This document shows positions 26,384 through 35,197 of a stretch of 64,000 nt of DNA, piece after piece. Under the pieces are notes generated by a model. The model did not search any database. It saw only the letters and a list, made by a program, of their open reading frames with translations, and was not told where the DNA came from. Made by a program: the position numbers and the translations under genes. This stretch comes from Aquimarina sp042434915 (GTDB taxonomy: Bacteria; Bacteroidota; Bacteroidia; Flavobacteriales; Flavobacteriaceae), in contig NZ_CP170198.1 in assembly GCF_042434915.1 (NCBI RefSeq), positions 2,046,001 to 2,110,000 on the forward strand, in the 5' to 3' direction. Position 1 is the first letter of the stretch, and each line of letters begins with the position of its first letter.

Positions 26384-27394
26384 GCTAATTTGAGTATAGA
26401 CTGGATAATGGTCCGATAATTTGGAGTCAAAATTTTTAAATGTTAGTACTTCAAAATTTTCTGCTACTAAAATAAAATCAATTCGTACGGGAAATAATTT
26501 AAATTCAAAAGTCTTTCCAAATCCTTTACCTGCCTCCTTAAAGGCATCTTTAAGATCTCTACCCAATACAGTATTGTACACATAAGAATACGCCGAATTA
26601 TTAAAATCACCCATAACGATCACCTTGTATGGAGATGTATCAATATGTTTGGTAAGTAAATCTACTTGCTGCTGCTGTTTTATAAACGATGCTTGCATCC
26701 TTCCTAATAGCTTTTGAGATCCTTCTTTAGCAATTGCGTCTGTACTTGGTGTTATGCGGTGTGATTGTAAGTGAACGTTATAAATACGTAAGGTATCTTT
26801 CTTTATCACTATATCAGAAAATATAATATTGTTAGCCGTTCCTTCAAATTGTAAGGATCCTTTGTTAATAATCGGATATTTAGAAAGTATTACCAGTGCC
26901 AACTCTCCATTATCATTATTAAAATCTTGATATGAAAATGGATACTGACTGAAATCACTATGAGGGTTTTCATAAAATTCTTGTCCACAAAATATATCAG
27001 GATTTTGCTGCTTTACCAATGCAGATATTTGTTGCGGAATACTGTCATTATCAATCCAATCAAACCGATTAAAACTATGCACATTATAACTAAGTAAAGA
27101 CACAGATGTAGTATCAGCTTCGGAAGTTTTTCCACGAAATTTATATAAAGAAAAAACATGCGAAATCCCCAATAAAAGAACCAAGAAAGAAAGTAAAAAT
27201 CGCTTGTTGACTACAAGCATCCAATACACCATGAACAGTGCATTAATCAAAATTAAAATAGGAACCGTCAAACTTAAAACAGACAGTAGTGGAAACGTTT
27301 TTGGAGAAATATAAGGAAGTAAATATGATAATAATAATGCAAAAGCAATTATTGAATTCAATAAAAAAACAAACCGATGAATCAAGTTTCTCAT
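26375..27394 (-). CDS. membrane-anchored endonuclease/exonuclease/phosphatase-family protein
   Basis: 339 residues from the ATG at 27394. Three N-terminal membrane helices (about residues 8-95) are followed by an EEP domain with LLSYNVHSFNRFDW, NPDIFCGQEFYENP, NVHLQSHRI, VIMGDFNNSAYSYVY and a terminal SDHYPVYTQISL. The Asn, Glu, Asp/Asn and His positions of the family active site are all present. The domain faces the periplasm by topology; the substrate may be nucleic acid, phospholipid or another phosphodiester. It is last in the mutL-rhomboid run. Confidence 0.85.
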   Translation of the reverse strand: MRNLIHRFVFLLNSIIAFALLLSYLLPYISPKTFPLLSVLSLTVPILILINALFMVYWMLVVNKRFLLSFLVLLLGISHVFSLYKFRGKTSEADTTSVSLLSYNVHSFNRFDWIDNDSIPQQISALVKQQNPDIFCGQEFYENPHSDFSQYPFSYQDFNNDNGELALVILSKYPIINKGSLQFEGTANNIIFSDIVIKKDTLRIYNVHLQSHRITPSTDAIAKEGSQKLLGRMQASFIKQQQQVDLLTKHIDTSPYKVIVMGDFNNSAYSYVYNTVLGRDLKDAFKEAGKGFGKTFEFKLFPVRIDFILVAENFEVLTFKNFDSKLSDHYPVYTQISLD

Positions 27395-27402
27395 ATTCAA
27401 AA

Positions 27403-28284
27403 TTACTCTTTACCCGCTTTAAATAAAAAGTCTTTTTCCTTTTTTGTCAAGCTATCATACCCACTCTTACTTATTTTATCTAGTATGATGTCAATCTGGG
27501 CTTGATTCGAACTCTTTTGTGCCGAAGTTGGTCTAGTAGTCGTCGAACTTGTCTTTTTTGGTTTGGCTTTATAAACTGTTTTTAAATTACTTTTCTTTTT
27601 GAAAGTAAAAAAAGTAACGATTGAATTCATTAAACGCTCAAAACCAGAACCAATGTCGTTCCCTTTTTTGAGCTGCAGGGCATATACATATCCTAATAAC
27701 GCACCTCCCAAATGTGCTATAAGACCACCAGCATTACCAGAATTAGGTAATTGAATTAGATCAGATAATACGACAAATACGCCTATGTGCCATAATTTTA
27801 CGTTAAAAAAAATGACACGAACTTCTGTATTGGGTGTATAAGTGGCAATAAAGATCATAATAGCACGCACAGCTGCAGAAGCACCGATCAAATAGGCCAT
27901 TGAGCCTTGCAATACAGGAAACAGATTATAAGCAATAACAAACAACACTCCGCCACTTATAGCTCCTAACAAGTATATAGTTAAAAAACGTTTGTCATTA
28001 AATAAATTGAGAACAATCCTACCAAACCAATAGAGAACCATCATATTCCAGAAAATATGCCAAAAATCAAAATGAAGAAAACTATACGTTAACAAACTCC
28101 ATGGCTGTAGTAAGAGTTCTTCTAATTGGATTGGCAATACAAACCATTGCATCAGGACTGCAGGATTACTCTTGATCACCCAAGGTACCAAAGTAGCTAT
28201 CAAAAATAAAGCTACATTAATTACAATTAGCTTTATTAAGATTGAAGCTGTTTGATATTGATATTTTAAAGAATTTGACGTCAT
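27403..28284 (-). CDS. rhomboid-family intramembrane protease with GASA serine motif
   Basis: 293 residues, six membrane helices then a Lys/Ser-rich tail. The catalytic serine motif reads IGASAAV, with Ala where most rhomboids have Gly after Ser, and the His is in IAHLGGALLGY. SFLHFDFWHIFWNMMVLYWF holds the conserved HxxxN-like element in helix 2. It is probably active, but the changed motif leaves doubt. It is encoded 7 bp after a second rhomboid and 8 bp before the EEP gene. Confidence 0.88.
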   Translation of the reverse strand: MTSNSLKYQYQTASILIKLIVINVALFLIATLVPWVIKSNPAVLMQWFVLPIQLEELLLQPWSLLTYSFLHFDFWHIFWNMMVLYWFGRIVLNLFNDKRFLTIYLLGAISGGVLFVIAYNLFPVLQGSMAYLIGASAAVRAIMIFIATYTPNTEVRVIFFNVKLWHIGVFVVLSDLIQLPNSGNAGGLIAHLGGALLGYVYALQLKKGNDIGSGFERLMNSIVTFFTFKKKSNLKTVYKAKPKKTSSTTTRPTSAQKSSNQAQIDIILDKISKSGYDSLTKKEKDFLFKAGKE

Positions 28285-28291
28285 TTTAATA

Positions 28292-29038
28292 TTATCGATT
28301 TTGGTTAAACGAATTACGTTTCCAATACAACATTGTTATAAATCCAATTACCGCACCGCCAATATGCGCCCAGTGTGCAACGTTAGAAGGACCTAAGATA
28401 GCCTGTCCGGTAATACCGCCATATAAGTCCATCAAAAAGTATCCTCCAATAAGATATTTTGCTTTTATTGGTATCGGGATAAACATAATATATAAGGGCA
28501 GATTAGGAAATAAAACCGCAAAGGCTGCCAAAACACCAAATATAGCACCCGATGCTCCAACCATAGGAGTCACAAATGCTTTTATCATCTGCTCAGTTAC
28601 CTCTCTGGGAACAGTATCATATACGCGATATTGACCTGTAGCTATAACATCATCAATAAACGTTTGTATTTGATTTGGAGTAAACCCAGCCTCGATATAC
28701 GCTTGATACCCTGGCTGAAATTGGAAATAGGTAAATAATATTTGAAAAGCTACAGCCCCCAACCCTGCCGAAAAATATATAAAAAGAAACTTTTTTTGCC
28801 CTATGGACTCTTCTAAGTGACTTCCGAACATATAAAGCGCAAACATATTGAAAAATATATGTCCTGCATCCCCATGCATAAACATATGCGTGACTATTTG
28901 CCATATCTGGAAATTATCATTCTTAGGAAACCATAGCGCAAAAAAATTATACGCCTGTTCTCCAAGACTGAGCGTCCCTAGAAAAAAAATTACATTAATA
29001 ATCAGTATCGATTTTACCGTGTCTGTAATTCTACCCAT
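28292..29038 (-). CDS. rhomboid-family intramembrane serine protease
   Basis: 248 residues with six membrane helices. THMFMHGDAGHIFFNMFALYMFG is the helix-2 region with the HxxxN element (given as residues near 49-71), MVGASGAIFGVLAAF contains the canonical GxSG, and VAHWAHIGGAVIGF the catalytic His. It cleaves transmembrane substrates within the inner membrane. It starts 6 bp after mutL and is followed by the second rhomboid, an arrangement that looks co-transcribed. Confidence 0.93.
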   Translation of the reverse strand: MGRITDTVKSILIINVIFFLGTLSLGEQAYNFFALWFPKNDNFQIWQIVTHMFMHGDAGHIFFNMFALYMFGSHLEESIGQKKFLFIYFSAGLGAVAFQILFTYFQFQPGYQAYIEAGFTPNQIQTFIDDVIATGQYRVYDTVPREVTEQMIKAFVTPMVGASGAIFGVLAAFAVLFPNLPLYIMFIPIPIKAKYLIGGYFLMDLYGGITGQAILGPSNVAHWAHIGGAVIGFITMLYWKRNSFNQNR

Positions 29039-29044
29039 TGTTCT

Positions 29045-30925
29045 TTAAAATTTTTTATCTATTTCATCTACAGTTATAGTCGTAAACGTTGGTTTATGAT
29101 CTGGTGTTATATTAGGCTCTGTACACGCAAATAAACTATTAACAATATGTTGTTGCTGTTCTTGCTCTAATACTACACCTGTGCGTACCGCAATACTTTT
29201 TGCCATTGATTTTGCTAAAAAATCCGTTTGAGAAAATCCATTATCAGGAACTTCGTTCTGAAGATCTCCCAGTAATTGTTCCAACAAAACGCTTACTTCA
29301 CTCTCTGTAATTACTGTGGGTATACCACTAATACTAACTTCCTCCTTTGTAATGGACTCAAAAACAAACCCCGTATGCTCTAACTGTTCTTTGAGTGTTT
29401 GCAAAAGTTCAACCTCCTGAGTTGTAAAAGAAATTTTTAACGCAAAAATAAGTTGTTGACTAACTGCATTTGCCATGGTAATATTACGCAAAAGCTCCTC
29501 ATAGAGAATTCTTTGATGTGCTCTATGTTGATTGATAACAACCATCCCACTTTTAATCGTGGTAATTATATATTTTCGTTTTAATTGATAGGTATGATTA
29601 TTATTTAATTCGACCTCTTGTTTATGTTCGAAAAGCGAACCCGTTATTGCAGTACTTTCAAATTGAACCGAAGAAAAATCAGACGGTGCTTTTTGTTTAT
29701 CTATAGAGGATAAATCTGTATCTAAGCCTACGTAAAGATTTTCCCAATCCAATGCTTTCTTTTCTCTGTAAGCAACTCCGCCCGAACGGTTGTTTGAGGT
29801 CTGGTTTAGCTTTTCTTCTTTAAAAGGATTAAAACTACGATCAACCTCGATAGTTGGCACTTGCGCTTCTTTATTTTTATAATCATAAGGTGTCTCCATA
29901 GATGCATCCTTATTAAAATCTAAAACTGGTGCCACACTAAACTGTCCCAAACTGTGCTTTATAGTAGCGCGAAGCATCGCATAAAGCGAATGCTCATCAT
30001 CAAACTTAATTTCAGTTTTGGTAGGGTGAATGTTAATATCTATAGATTTGGGATCTACATCCAAATACACAAAATAAGAAGGAAACGTTTTTTCTTTACA
30101 CAAACCCTCAAATGCAGAAGTCACTGCGTGATTGAGATAAGCACTTTTTATAAAGCGATTGTTCACAAAGAAAAACTGCTCTCCCCTACTACGTTTTGCA
30201 AACTCTGGTTTGCCAACAAAACCACTAATTTTAACCAGTCCTGTCTCTTCGTGAATTGGCACTAGTTTCTCATTGGTTTTACCGCCGAGAATATGAACTA
30301 TTCTTTGTCTATAATTCGCAGACGGTAAACTAAAAACTTCGCTATCATTATGGTACATATCAAATTTAATAGAGGGATGCACCATGGCAACTCTGTGAAA
30401 TTCGTCAATTATATGGCGTAGTTCTACTGTATTTGATTTAAGAAAGTTACGCCTTGCTGGAATGTTGTAAAAAAGATTTTTGACGCAAATAGAAGTTCCC
30501 GTAGGTGTAACGCACACTTCTTGTGAAGTGATCTCGCTACCTTCAATCCTAATTTCTGTTCCAACTTCATCATTTGCACGCTTTGTTTTGAGCTCTACAT
30601 GAGCGATAGCGGATATTGAAGCTAGCGCTTCTCCTCTAAATCCTTTGGTATCAAGTTGAAATAGATCTTCGGCTTTTTTAATTTTTGAAGTTGCATGTCG
30701 TTCAAAACTAAGTCTAGCATCGGTAACGCTCATCCCAATACCATCATCAATTACTTGAATACGGGTCTTGCCCGCTTCTTTTATTAAAAGCTTTATGTGA
30801 GATGCTCGCGCATCAATTGCGTTCTCCAGTAGTTCTTTAACTACAGATGCTGGTCGTTGCACAACCTCTCCCGCAGCAATTTGATTCGCTACATGATCGG
30901 GTAATAATTGAATAATATCAGACAT
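29045..30925 (-). CDS. mutL: DNA mismatch repair protein MutL, endonuclease motif degenerate
   Basis: 626 residues. The GHKL ATPase half is intact: PDHVANQIAAGEVVQRPASV, LENAIDA, IDDGIGM and TKGFRGEALASI. The C-terminal dimerisation domain carries INQHRAHQRILYEE around residue 465, where nicking MutL proteins have DQHA(x)2E(x)4E; the first Asp and first Glu are replaced. No CPHGRP-type box occurs at the end. So it can act as the mismatch-repair matchmaker, but nicking activity by itself is doubtful. The start abuts the stop of the small membrane gene upstream. Confidence 0.95.
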   Translation of the reverse strand: MSDIIQLLPDHVANQIAAGEVVQRPASVVKELLENAIDARASHIKLLIKEAGKTRIQVIDDGIGMSVTDARLSFERHATSKIKKAEDLFQLDTKGFRGEALASISAIAHVELKTKRANDEVGTEIRIEGSEITSQEVCVTPTGTSICVKNLFYNIPARRNFLKSNTVELRHIIDEFHRVAMVHPSIKFDMYHNDSEVFSLPSANYRQRIVHILGGKTNEKLVPIHEETGLVKISGFVGKPEFAKRSRGEQFFFVNNRFIKSAYLNHAVTSAFEGLCKEKTFPSYFVYLDVDPKSIDINIHPTKTEIKFDDEHSLYAMLRATIKHSLGQFSVAPVLDFNKDASMETPYDYKNKEAQVPTIEVDRSFNPFKEEKLNQTSNNRSGGVAYREKKALDWENLYVGLDTDLSSIDKQKAPSDFSSVQFESTAITGSLFEHKQEVELNNNHTYQLKRKYIITTIKSGMVVINQHRAHQRILYEELLRNITMANAVSQQLIFALKISFTTQEVELLQTLKEQLEHTGFVFESITKEEVSISGIPTVITESEVSVLLEQLLGDLQNEVPDNGFSQTDFLAKSMAKSIAVRTGVVLEQEQQQHIVNSLFACTEPNITPDHKPTFTTITVDEIDKKF

Positions 30926-31219
30926 TTAGTGTCGCGCAGTAAAGATTGATAAATCAAAATCTATGATATACAAAAAAATGAAAACCAAAATAATGGCGAT
31001 ATAAATCACGCGCTTATTGATCTCTCGATTCCCTCTCGTTCGACTTGCTTTACGCACCTCTGCCCATTGAGCACCAAAATCAATATCGTTGGTAGTCTCT
31101 CGGTATTTGGTAATTCTATTTTCAAAACTATAGATATTGCCACTACTTTTTCCCTTGTAGTATCGGGGAGTGTAGTTAAATCTTCTATTAACCTTTTTCT
31201 TTAAAATGTTTACCTTCAC
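30926..31219 (-). CDS. small C-terminally anchored membrane protein
   Basis: 97 residues from GTG 31219. The first 70 residues are strongly basic and polar; one hydrophobic helix (about residues 70-88, VIYIAIILVFIFLYII) is near the end, giving an N-in tail-anchored form. Homologues in flavobacteria are sometimes labelled riboflavin synthase subunit beta because of the neighbouring ribH, but nothing in the chain supports an enzyme. It directly precedes mutL with no spacing. Confidence 0.7.
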   Translation of the reverse strand: MKVNILKKKVNRRFNYTPRYYKGKSSGNIYSFENRITKYRETTNDIDFGAQWAEVRKASRTRGNREINKRVIYIAIILVFIFLYIIDFDLSIFTARH

Positions 31220-31353
31220 GATCAGCTCCTCTCTTTTGTAAGTTTCAAATATACTTAAAATGGATTGTATTCTAAAGTCTTTGAAGATACAATCCTTTAT
31301 AATTATAGTACAAGAAACGTTCCAAATAGAATGAGTCTATCTAGAGGCCAATT

Positions 31354-31851
31354 TTAAAAATGTGCATCTTTTTTGAGTTGTGCCATTTTTATGGCAGCTA
31401 TTGCAGCTTCTGTTCCTTTATTACCATGTTTTCCTCCTGAGCGATCTATAGATTGTTGCATAGTATTATCTGTAAGGACACAAAAAATAACTGGAATATC
31501 ACTCTGTACATTAAGATCTTTAATACCCTGTGTTACACCTTGACATACAAAATCAAAATGTTGAGTCTCTCCTTTAATTACAGAGCCGATAGCAATTACG
31601 GCATCTAGCATATCATAACTAGCTTGCATTTTTTTACATCCGTAAATAAGCTCAAAGCTCCCAGGAACATTCCATCGAACAATATTATCTTTAATTGCAC
31701 CACAGTCAATTAAGGCATCAAACGCACCTTGAAATAGACCCTCGGTAATAGTGTCATTCCATTCAGAAACAACAATCCCAAACTGAAAATTTTTCGCATT
31801 TGGGATTGTAGCTTTATTATACTGAGATAAATTTTTATTCTCTGTAGCCAT
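31354..31851 (-). CDS. ribH: 6,7-dimethyl-8-ribityllumazine synthase
   Basis: 165 residues. Motifs: FGIVVSEWND, WNVPGSFELIYGCKKM, IAIGSVIKGETQHFDFVCQG, IPVIFCVLTDNTMQQSIDRS and GGKHGNKGTEAAIAAIKM. It condenses the ribitylamino-uracil with dihydroxybutanone phosphate in the penultimate step of riboflavin synthesis and forms icosahedral or pentameric shells. It sits between a TPR protein upstream and the small membrane gene and mutL downstream. No riboswitch is visible before it. Confidence 0.96.
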   Translation of the reverse strand: MATENKNLSQYNKATIPNAKNFQFGIVVSEWNDTITEGLFQGAFDALIDCGAIKDNIVRWNVPGSFELIYGCKKMQASYDMLDAVIAIGSVIKGETQHFDFVCQGVTQGIKDLNVQSDIPVIFCVLTDNTMQQSIDRSGGKHGNKGTEAAIAAIKMAQLKKDAHF

Positions 31852-31929
31852 AATATTTTTTATGTTAGCACAACTACCGTACTTAAACGATAATCACAAC
31901 TTAGATCTCTACGATCATTGACAACAACT

Positions 31930-32709
31930 TTATTTAGTTGCCGCTAGCGCTTTTGCTCTACCTAAATGAACCTCAACTTGGTTTGCCTCTACACTTGAAG
32001 GAAATTCTTCTTTGATTCTTTCTAAATAGGTAATAGCAACATCTGCTTTATCAAGTGATAAGGCCGTAATTGCTGCCTTAAGTAAAAACTTAGGCGTAGT
32101 TAACGAGTTAGTTTTAGCCTTGGCAGCTTTCTCGTAATACGATAGCGCCTGTTCTGGTTGACTAAGTTGTGCGAATGCATCCCCGATACCTCCCATTGCC
32201 AATGGACCTAACATTTGATCATCACTATCAAACTCATCCAAATACGAGATAGCATCTTCATACTTATTCATATTAAGGTATGCGAATCCTGCATAATAGT
32301 TAGCTAAGTTTGCTGCTTTTGTACCTCCGTAATTATTGATAATTTCGATAAACCCGTATTTACCATCACCACCGTTAAGAGCTAAGGTATATAACGAATC
32401 ACTTATTTTCTCATTACCCGTCACTGCGTCGTTAAAGTATTGCTGAGCTCTAAACATTTCATTAGAAGCTTCCTGCTCTTTTGGCTCCTGAACCAATTTT
32501 TGATATCCTAGATATCCTAAAACTATGAGTGCTACAACACCAATAAAAATAAAGATATACTTTTGATTAGCTGCTACCCACTCTTCGGTTTTTGATGCAC
32601 CTTCATCTAAGGTATTGAATACTTCGGCAGTAGTTGACTGATCCTCTAACTGCTCAACTTCTTCTTCTTTACTTTTAGGTTTGTATCCTCGTTTCTTGTA
32701 AGTTGCCAT
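31930..32709 (-). CDS. membrane-anchored TPR protein (YfgM-like)
   Basis: 259 residues. A basic cytosolic start (ATYKKRGYKPKSKEEE) precedes one membrane helix near residues 50-70, followed by TPR-like helical repeats to the end, such as NYYAGFAYLNMNKYEDAISY and GGIGDAFAQLSQPEQALSYY. The layout matches YfgM-type ancillary proteins that accompany the Sec translocon and periplasmic chaperones; that role is an inference. It is the first gene of the minus-strand run, divergent from recF. Confidence 0.82.
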   Translation of the reverse strand: MATYKKRGYKPKSKEEEVEQLEDQSTTAEVFNTLDEGASKTEEWVAANQKYIFIFIGVVALIVLGYLGYQKLVQEPKEQEASNEMFRAQQYFNDAVTGNEKISDSLYTLALNGGDGKYGFIEIINNYGGTKAANLANYYAGFAYLNMNKYEDAISYLDEFDSDDQMLGPLAMGGIGDAFAQLSQPEQALSYYEKAAKAKTNSLTTPKFLLKAAITALSLDKADVAITYLERIKEEFPSSVEANQVEVHLGRAKALAATK

Positions 32710-32845
32710 AAATTTTCTTTAATGAAGGGCAAAAATAAAATTTTTATTCATATTTAAAAGCGAAAATATTTGTTATTTTTAGATAATTTGCAGTACTTTT
32801 CTAGGTATAATAAAACGCAAAATACAGCTTGACTCCCAGTAGTTT

Positions 32846-33925
32846 ATGATTTTAAAATCACTTTCTCTTCTAAATTATAAGAATTTTGACTCTATCACTT
32901 TTGAATTTGACGACCATATAAACTGCCTTGTAGGTAATAATGGAGTCGGTAAAACTAATGTACTAGATGCTATTTACCATCTATCGTTTGCCAAAAGTTA
33001 TTTTAACCCGATCACTAGCCAAAACATAAGACATACAAGTGATTTTTTTGTCATTGAAGGTATCTATGACAAGTCAGATCGCACAGAACACATACTTGTA
33101 AGTGCAAAAAGAGGTCAGAAAAAAATTTTAAAAAGAAATAACAAAATCTATCCTACTATAAGTGAACATATAGGTTTTTTACCCTTGGTAATTATATCCC
33201 CTGCAGATCGTGATTTAATTACTGAGGGGAGTGAAACTCGTAGAAAATTTATAGACGGTGTCATTGCACAGAGCGATGCTAAATTTTTGACAACACTACT
33301 TAATTATTCCAAAATCGTTTCTCAACGTAACTCACTTCTGAAATATTTTTCGGTAAACGCTACCTTTGACAAAACTACGTTGTCAGTCTATGATCAACAA
33401 TTACATGATCTTGGCACCCGCATTCATGAAAAAAGAAAAAAATTCTTGGAAATTTTCATTCCTATTTTTATAGAACGCTATAAAGCTATTAGCTCGGGCA
33501 ATGAACAGGTAACTTTAACGTATCAGAGTAAACTTTCAGAACACTCATTACTCACGCTTTTAGAAGAAAATCTAGCTAAAGATCGCATGTTACAATACAC
33601 TAGTGTTGGCATACATAAAGACGATTTATCTTTTGAAATTGACCAGCATCCTATCAAAAAATTTGGCAGTCAAGGACAACAGAAATCTTTTTTGATCGCT
33701 TTAAAATTAGCTCAGTTTGATTTTATTAAACAACACAGTAAGGTTAATCCTATATTACTTCTAGACGATATTTTTGACAAATTAGATGAACATAGAGTAG
33801 CGCATATTATTGCATTAGTTAATGATCAAAATTTTGGTCAGCTTTTTATTAGTGATACACATGCAGAGCGCACTGAGGCTGTAGTAAAGAAAATTTCTCA
33901 ATCATATAAAATTTTTAAATTATAA
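32846..33925 (+). CDS. recF: DNA replication and repair protein RecF
   Basis: 359 residues. SLLNYKNFDSITFEF opens the protein; Walker A is CLVGNNGVGKTNVLDAI (about residues 28-44), with ISPADRDLITEGSETRRKFID in the middle, and the signature FGSQGQQKSFLIALKLAQ plus Walker B ILLLDDIFDKLDEHR near the end. It loads RecA at gaps in the RecFOR pathway. It is not next to dnaA or dnaN here, as is usual in Bacteroidota. A lipoprotein and a DUF721 gene follow within a few bases. Confidence 0.96.
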   Translation: MILKSLSLLNYKNFDSITFEFDDHINCLVGNNGVGKTNVLDAIYHLSFAKSYFNPITSQNIRHTSDFFVIEGIYDKSDRTEHILVSAKRGQKKILKRNNKIYPTISEHIGFLPLVIISPADRDLITEGSETRRKFIDGVIAQSDAKFLTTLLNYSKIVSQRNSLLKYFSVNATFDKTTLSVYDQQLHDLGTRIHEKRKKFLEIFIPIFIERYKAISSGNEQVTLTYQSKLSEHSLLTLLEENLAKDRMLQYTSVGIHKDDLSFEIDQHPIKKFGSQGQQKSFLIALKLAQFDFIKQHSKVNPILLLDDIFDKLDEHRVAHIIALVNDQNFGQLFISDTHAERTEAVVKKISQSYKIFKL

Positions 33926-33931
33926 GTAGGC

Positions 33932-34363
33932 ATGAAACATTTGATCAAATATCTCATCACCATAACATTACTATCTGGCACGCAATCCTGTCATCGAGAT
34001 AATCCCAAAGATCACGTTCATCATTTAAATGGATATTGGGAGATAGATAAAGTACAAACCTCTCAAGCCGTAAAAAAACAATACTCATTTAACCAGTCAA
34101 TTGATTTTATAGAGATGAGCGGAGATTCGTTAGGTATTAGAAAAAAAGTACAACCTCAACTAGACGGTACATTTATAACTTCAAAAAATAATGAGCGATT
34201 TAAAATTATTGTGCTAAATGATAGTATTTATCTAGAATATACCACTCCTTATGATACCTGGAGAGAAACATTAGTATCTGTAAAAGAAGATGAACTAATC
34301 TTGCGCAACCCTAATGGAAATTTGTACTTTTACCGACCGTACAAAAAACTTGATTTACAATGA
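33932..34363 (+). CDS. small lipoprotein of unknown function
   Basis: 143 residues. The signal peptide ends in a lipobox with Cys20 (LSGTQSC). The mature part starts acidic/His-rich, then has a beta-rich body with LNGYWEIDKVQT, FIEMSGDSLGIRKKV and ERFKIIVLNDSIYLEYTTP, which recalls lipocalin-like lipoproteins of Bacteroidota. It is 6 bp after recF and overlaps the DUF721 gene by 4 bp, so the three are probably co-transcribed. Confidence 0.72.
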   Translation: MKHLIKYLITITLLSGTQSCHRDNPKDHVHHLNGYWEIDKVQTSQAVKKQYSFNQSIDFIEMSGDSLGIRKKVQPQLDGTFITSKNNERFKIIVLNDSIYLEYTTPYDTWRETLVSVKEDELILRNPNGNLYFYRPYKKLDLQ

Positions 34364-34656
34364 AAAAAAGAGGTGAAGATTCTTTTAGCATAGGAGATGT
34401 TTTAAAGGATTTTGTTGACTCTAACAAGCTTCAACAAGGTTTAAACAAGGTGGCTGTACAAGATGTTTGGGCTGAGGTTATGGGGCCAGCTATTGTTAAC
34501 TATACACATTCTATCAAATTAGATCGCGAGACCTTATATATAGAACTTACCTCTTCTGTTTTACGTGAAGAATTGAGCTATGGTCGTGATAAAATAATTT
34601 CTAATCTTAACGCAGGTTTAAAAAAAGAATTGATTAAAAAACTAGTCCTTAGGTAA
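34360..34656 (+). CDS. DUF721 domain protein
   Basis: 98 residues. The pattern SIGDVLKDFVDSNKLQQGLN, VQDVWAEVMGPAIVNYTHSI and ELTSSVLREELSYGRDKII is that of DUF721 (DciA-related) proteins. Members linked to recF and gyrB neighbourhoods include DciA, a loader of replicative helicase in bacteria without DnaC; whether this short form does so is unknown. It overlaps the lipoprotein gene and converges with the thioesterase by 15 bp. Confidence 0.85.
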   Translation: MKKRGEDSFSIGDVLKDFVDSNKLQQGLNKVAVQDVWAEVMGPAIVNYTHSIKLDRETLYIELTSSVLREELSYGRDKIISNLNAGLKKELIKKLVLR

Positions 34657-35043
34657 TACTTCTAATCGATCTCTTACATACTCTATTTTTGTTTTATTAT
34701 GTGGTGCGGGCACACCTTGCTCATCAAGATTAACAAGGGTTATATTCTCTACTTTAAGAATTGTTTTTCGGCTCAATTTATTACGAACCTCACAGCGCAA
34801 AGTAAGTGAGGTAGTTCCAAATTTTACTACATCCATTCCTATCTCTACGATATCACCTTGTACTGCAGAACTAACAAAGTTAATCTCAGAAATAAACTTG
34901 GTTACTACACGTTTATTTTCGAGTTGAATTACACCATATAACGCTGCCTCTTCATCTATCCATTCTAAAAGTCTTCCTCCAAACAATGTCTCATTTGGAT
35001 TTAAATCTTCTGGCTTAACCATTTTACGGGTGTGATATCTCAT
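34642..35043 (-). CDS. acyl-CoA thioesterase, hotdog fold
   Basis: 133 residues from the ATG at 35043, which gives the usual start MRYHTRKMVKPEDLNPNETL; a longer reading adds an odd hydrophobic leader. LFGGRLLEWIDEEAALYGV is the hotdog helix with the catalytic Asp, and KFISEINFVSSAVQGDIVEI follows. The YciA/acyl-CoA hydrolase group releases CoA from short- to long-chain acyl-CoA. It stands alone, converging on the recF group. Confidence 0.88.
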   Translation of the reverse strand: MRYHTRKMVKPEDLNPNETLFGGRLLEWIDEEAALYGVIQLENKRVVTKFISEINFVSSAVQGDIVEIGMDVVKFGTTSLTLRCEVRNKLSRKTILKVENITLVNLDEQGVPAPHNKTKIEYVRDRLEVLPKD

Positions 35044-35197
35044 AATTAAAAGGATTATTAGGATAAAATTACGAAAATCAAGGAGAATTCGCATTGCTTC
35101 GAGATGCTATATCACATAATTTACAAGTCTCAAAAAAGAGAGTGTACTTATTTAAGAAATTGTCAAAATTTGCAGTCTATTTTTAGTATTTAAACAA

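Noticed and set aside
29954..30265. 103-codon plus-strand frame opposite mutL
   Set aside because: Fully inside mutL, which has unbroken family motifs.
30926..31219. riboflavin synthase subunit beta as product name
   Set aside because: The 97-residue chain is a basic, single-helix membrane protein. The real lumazine synthase is the neighbouring ribH.
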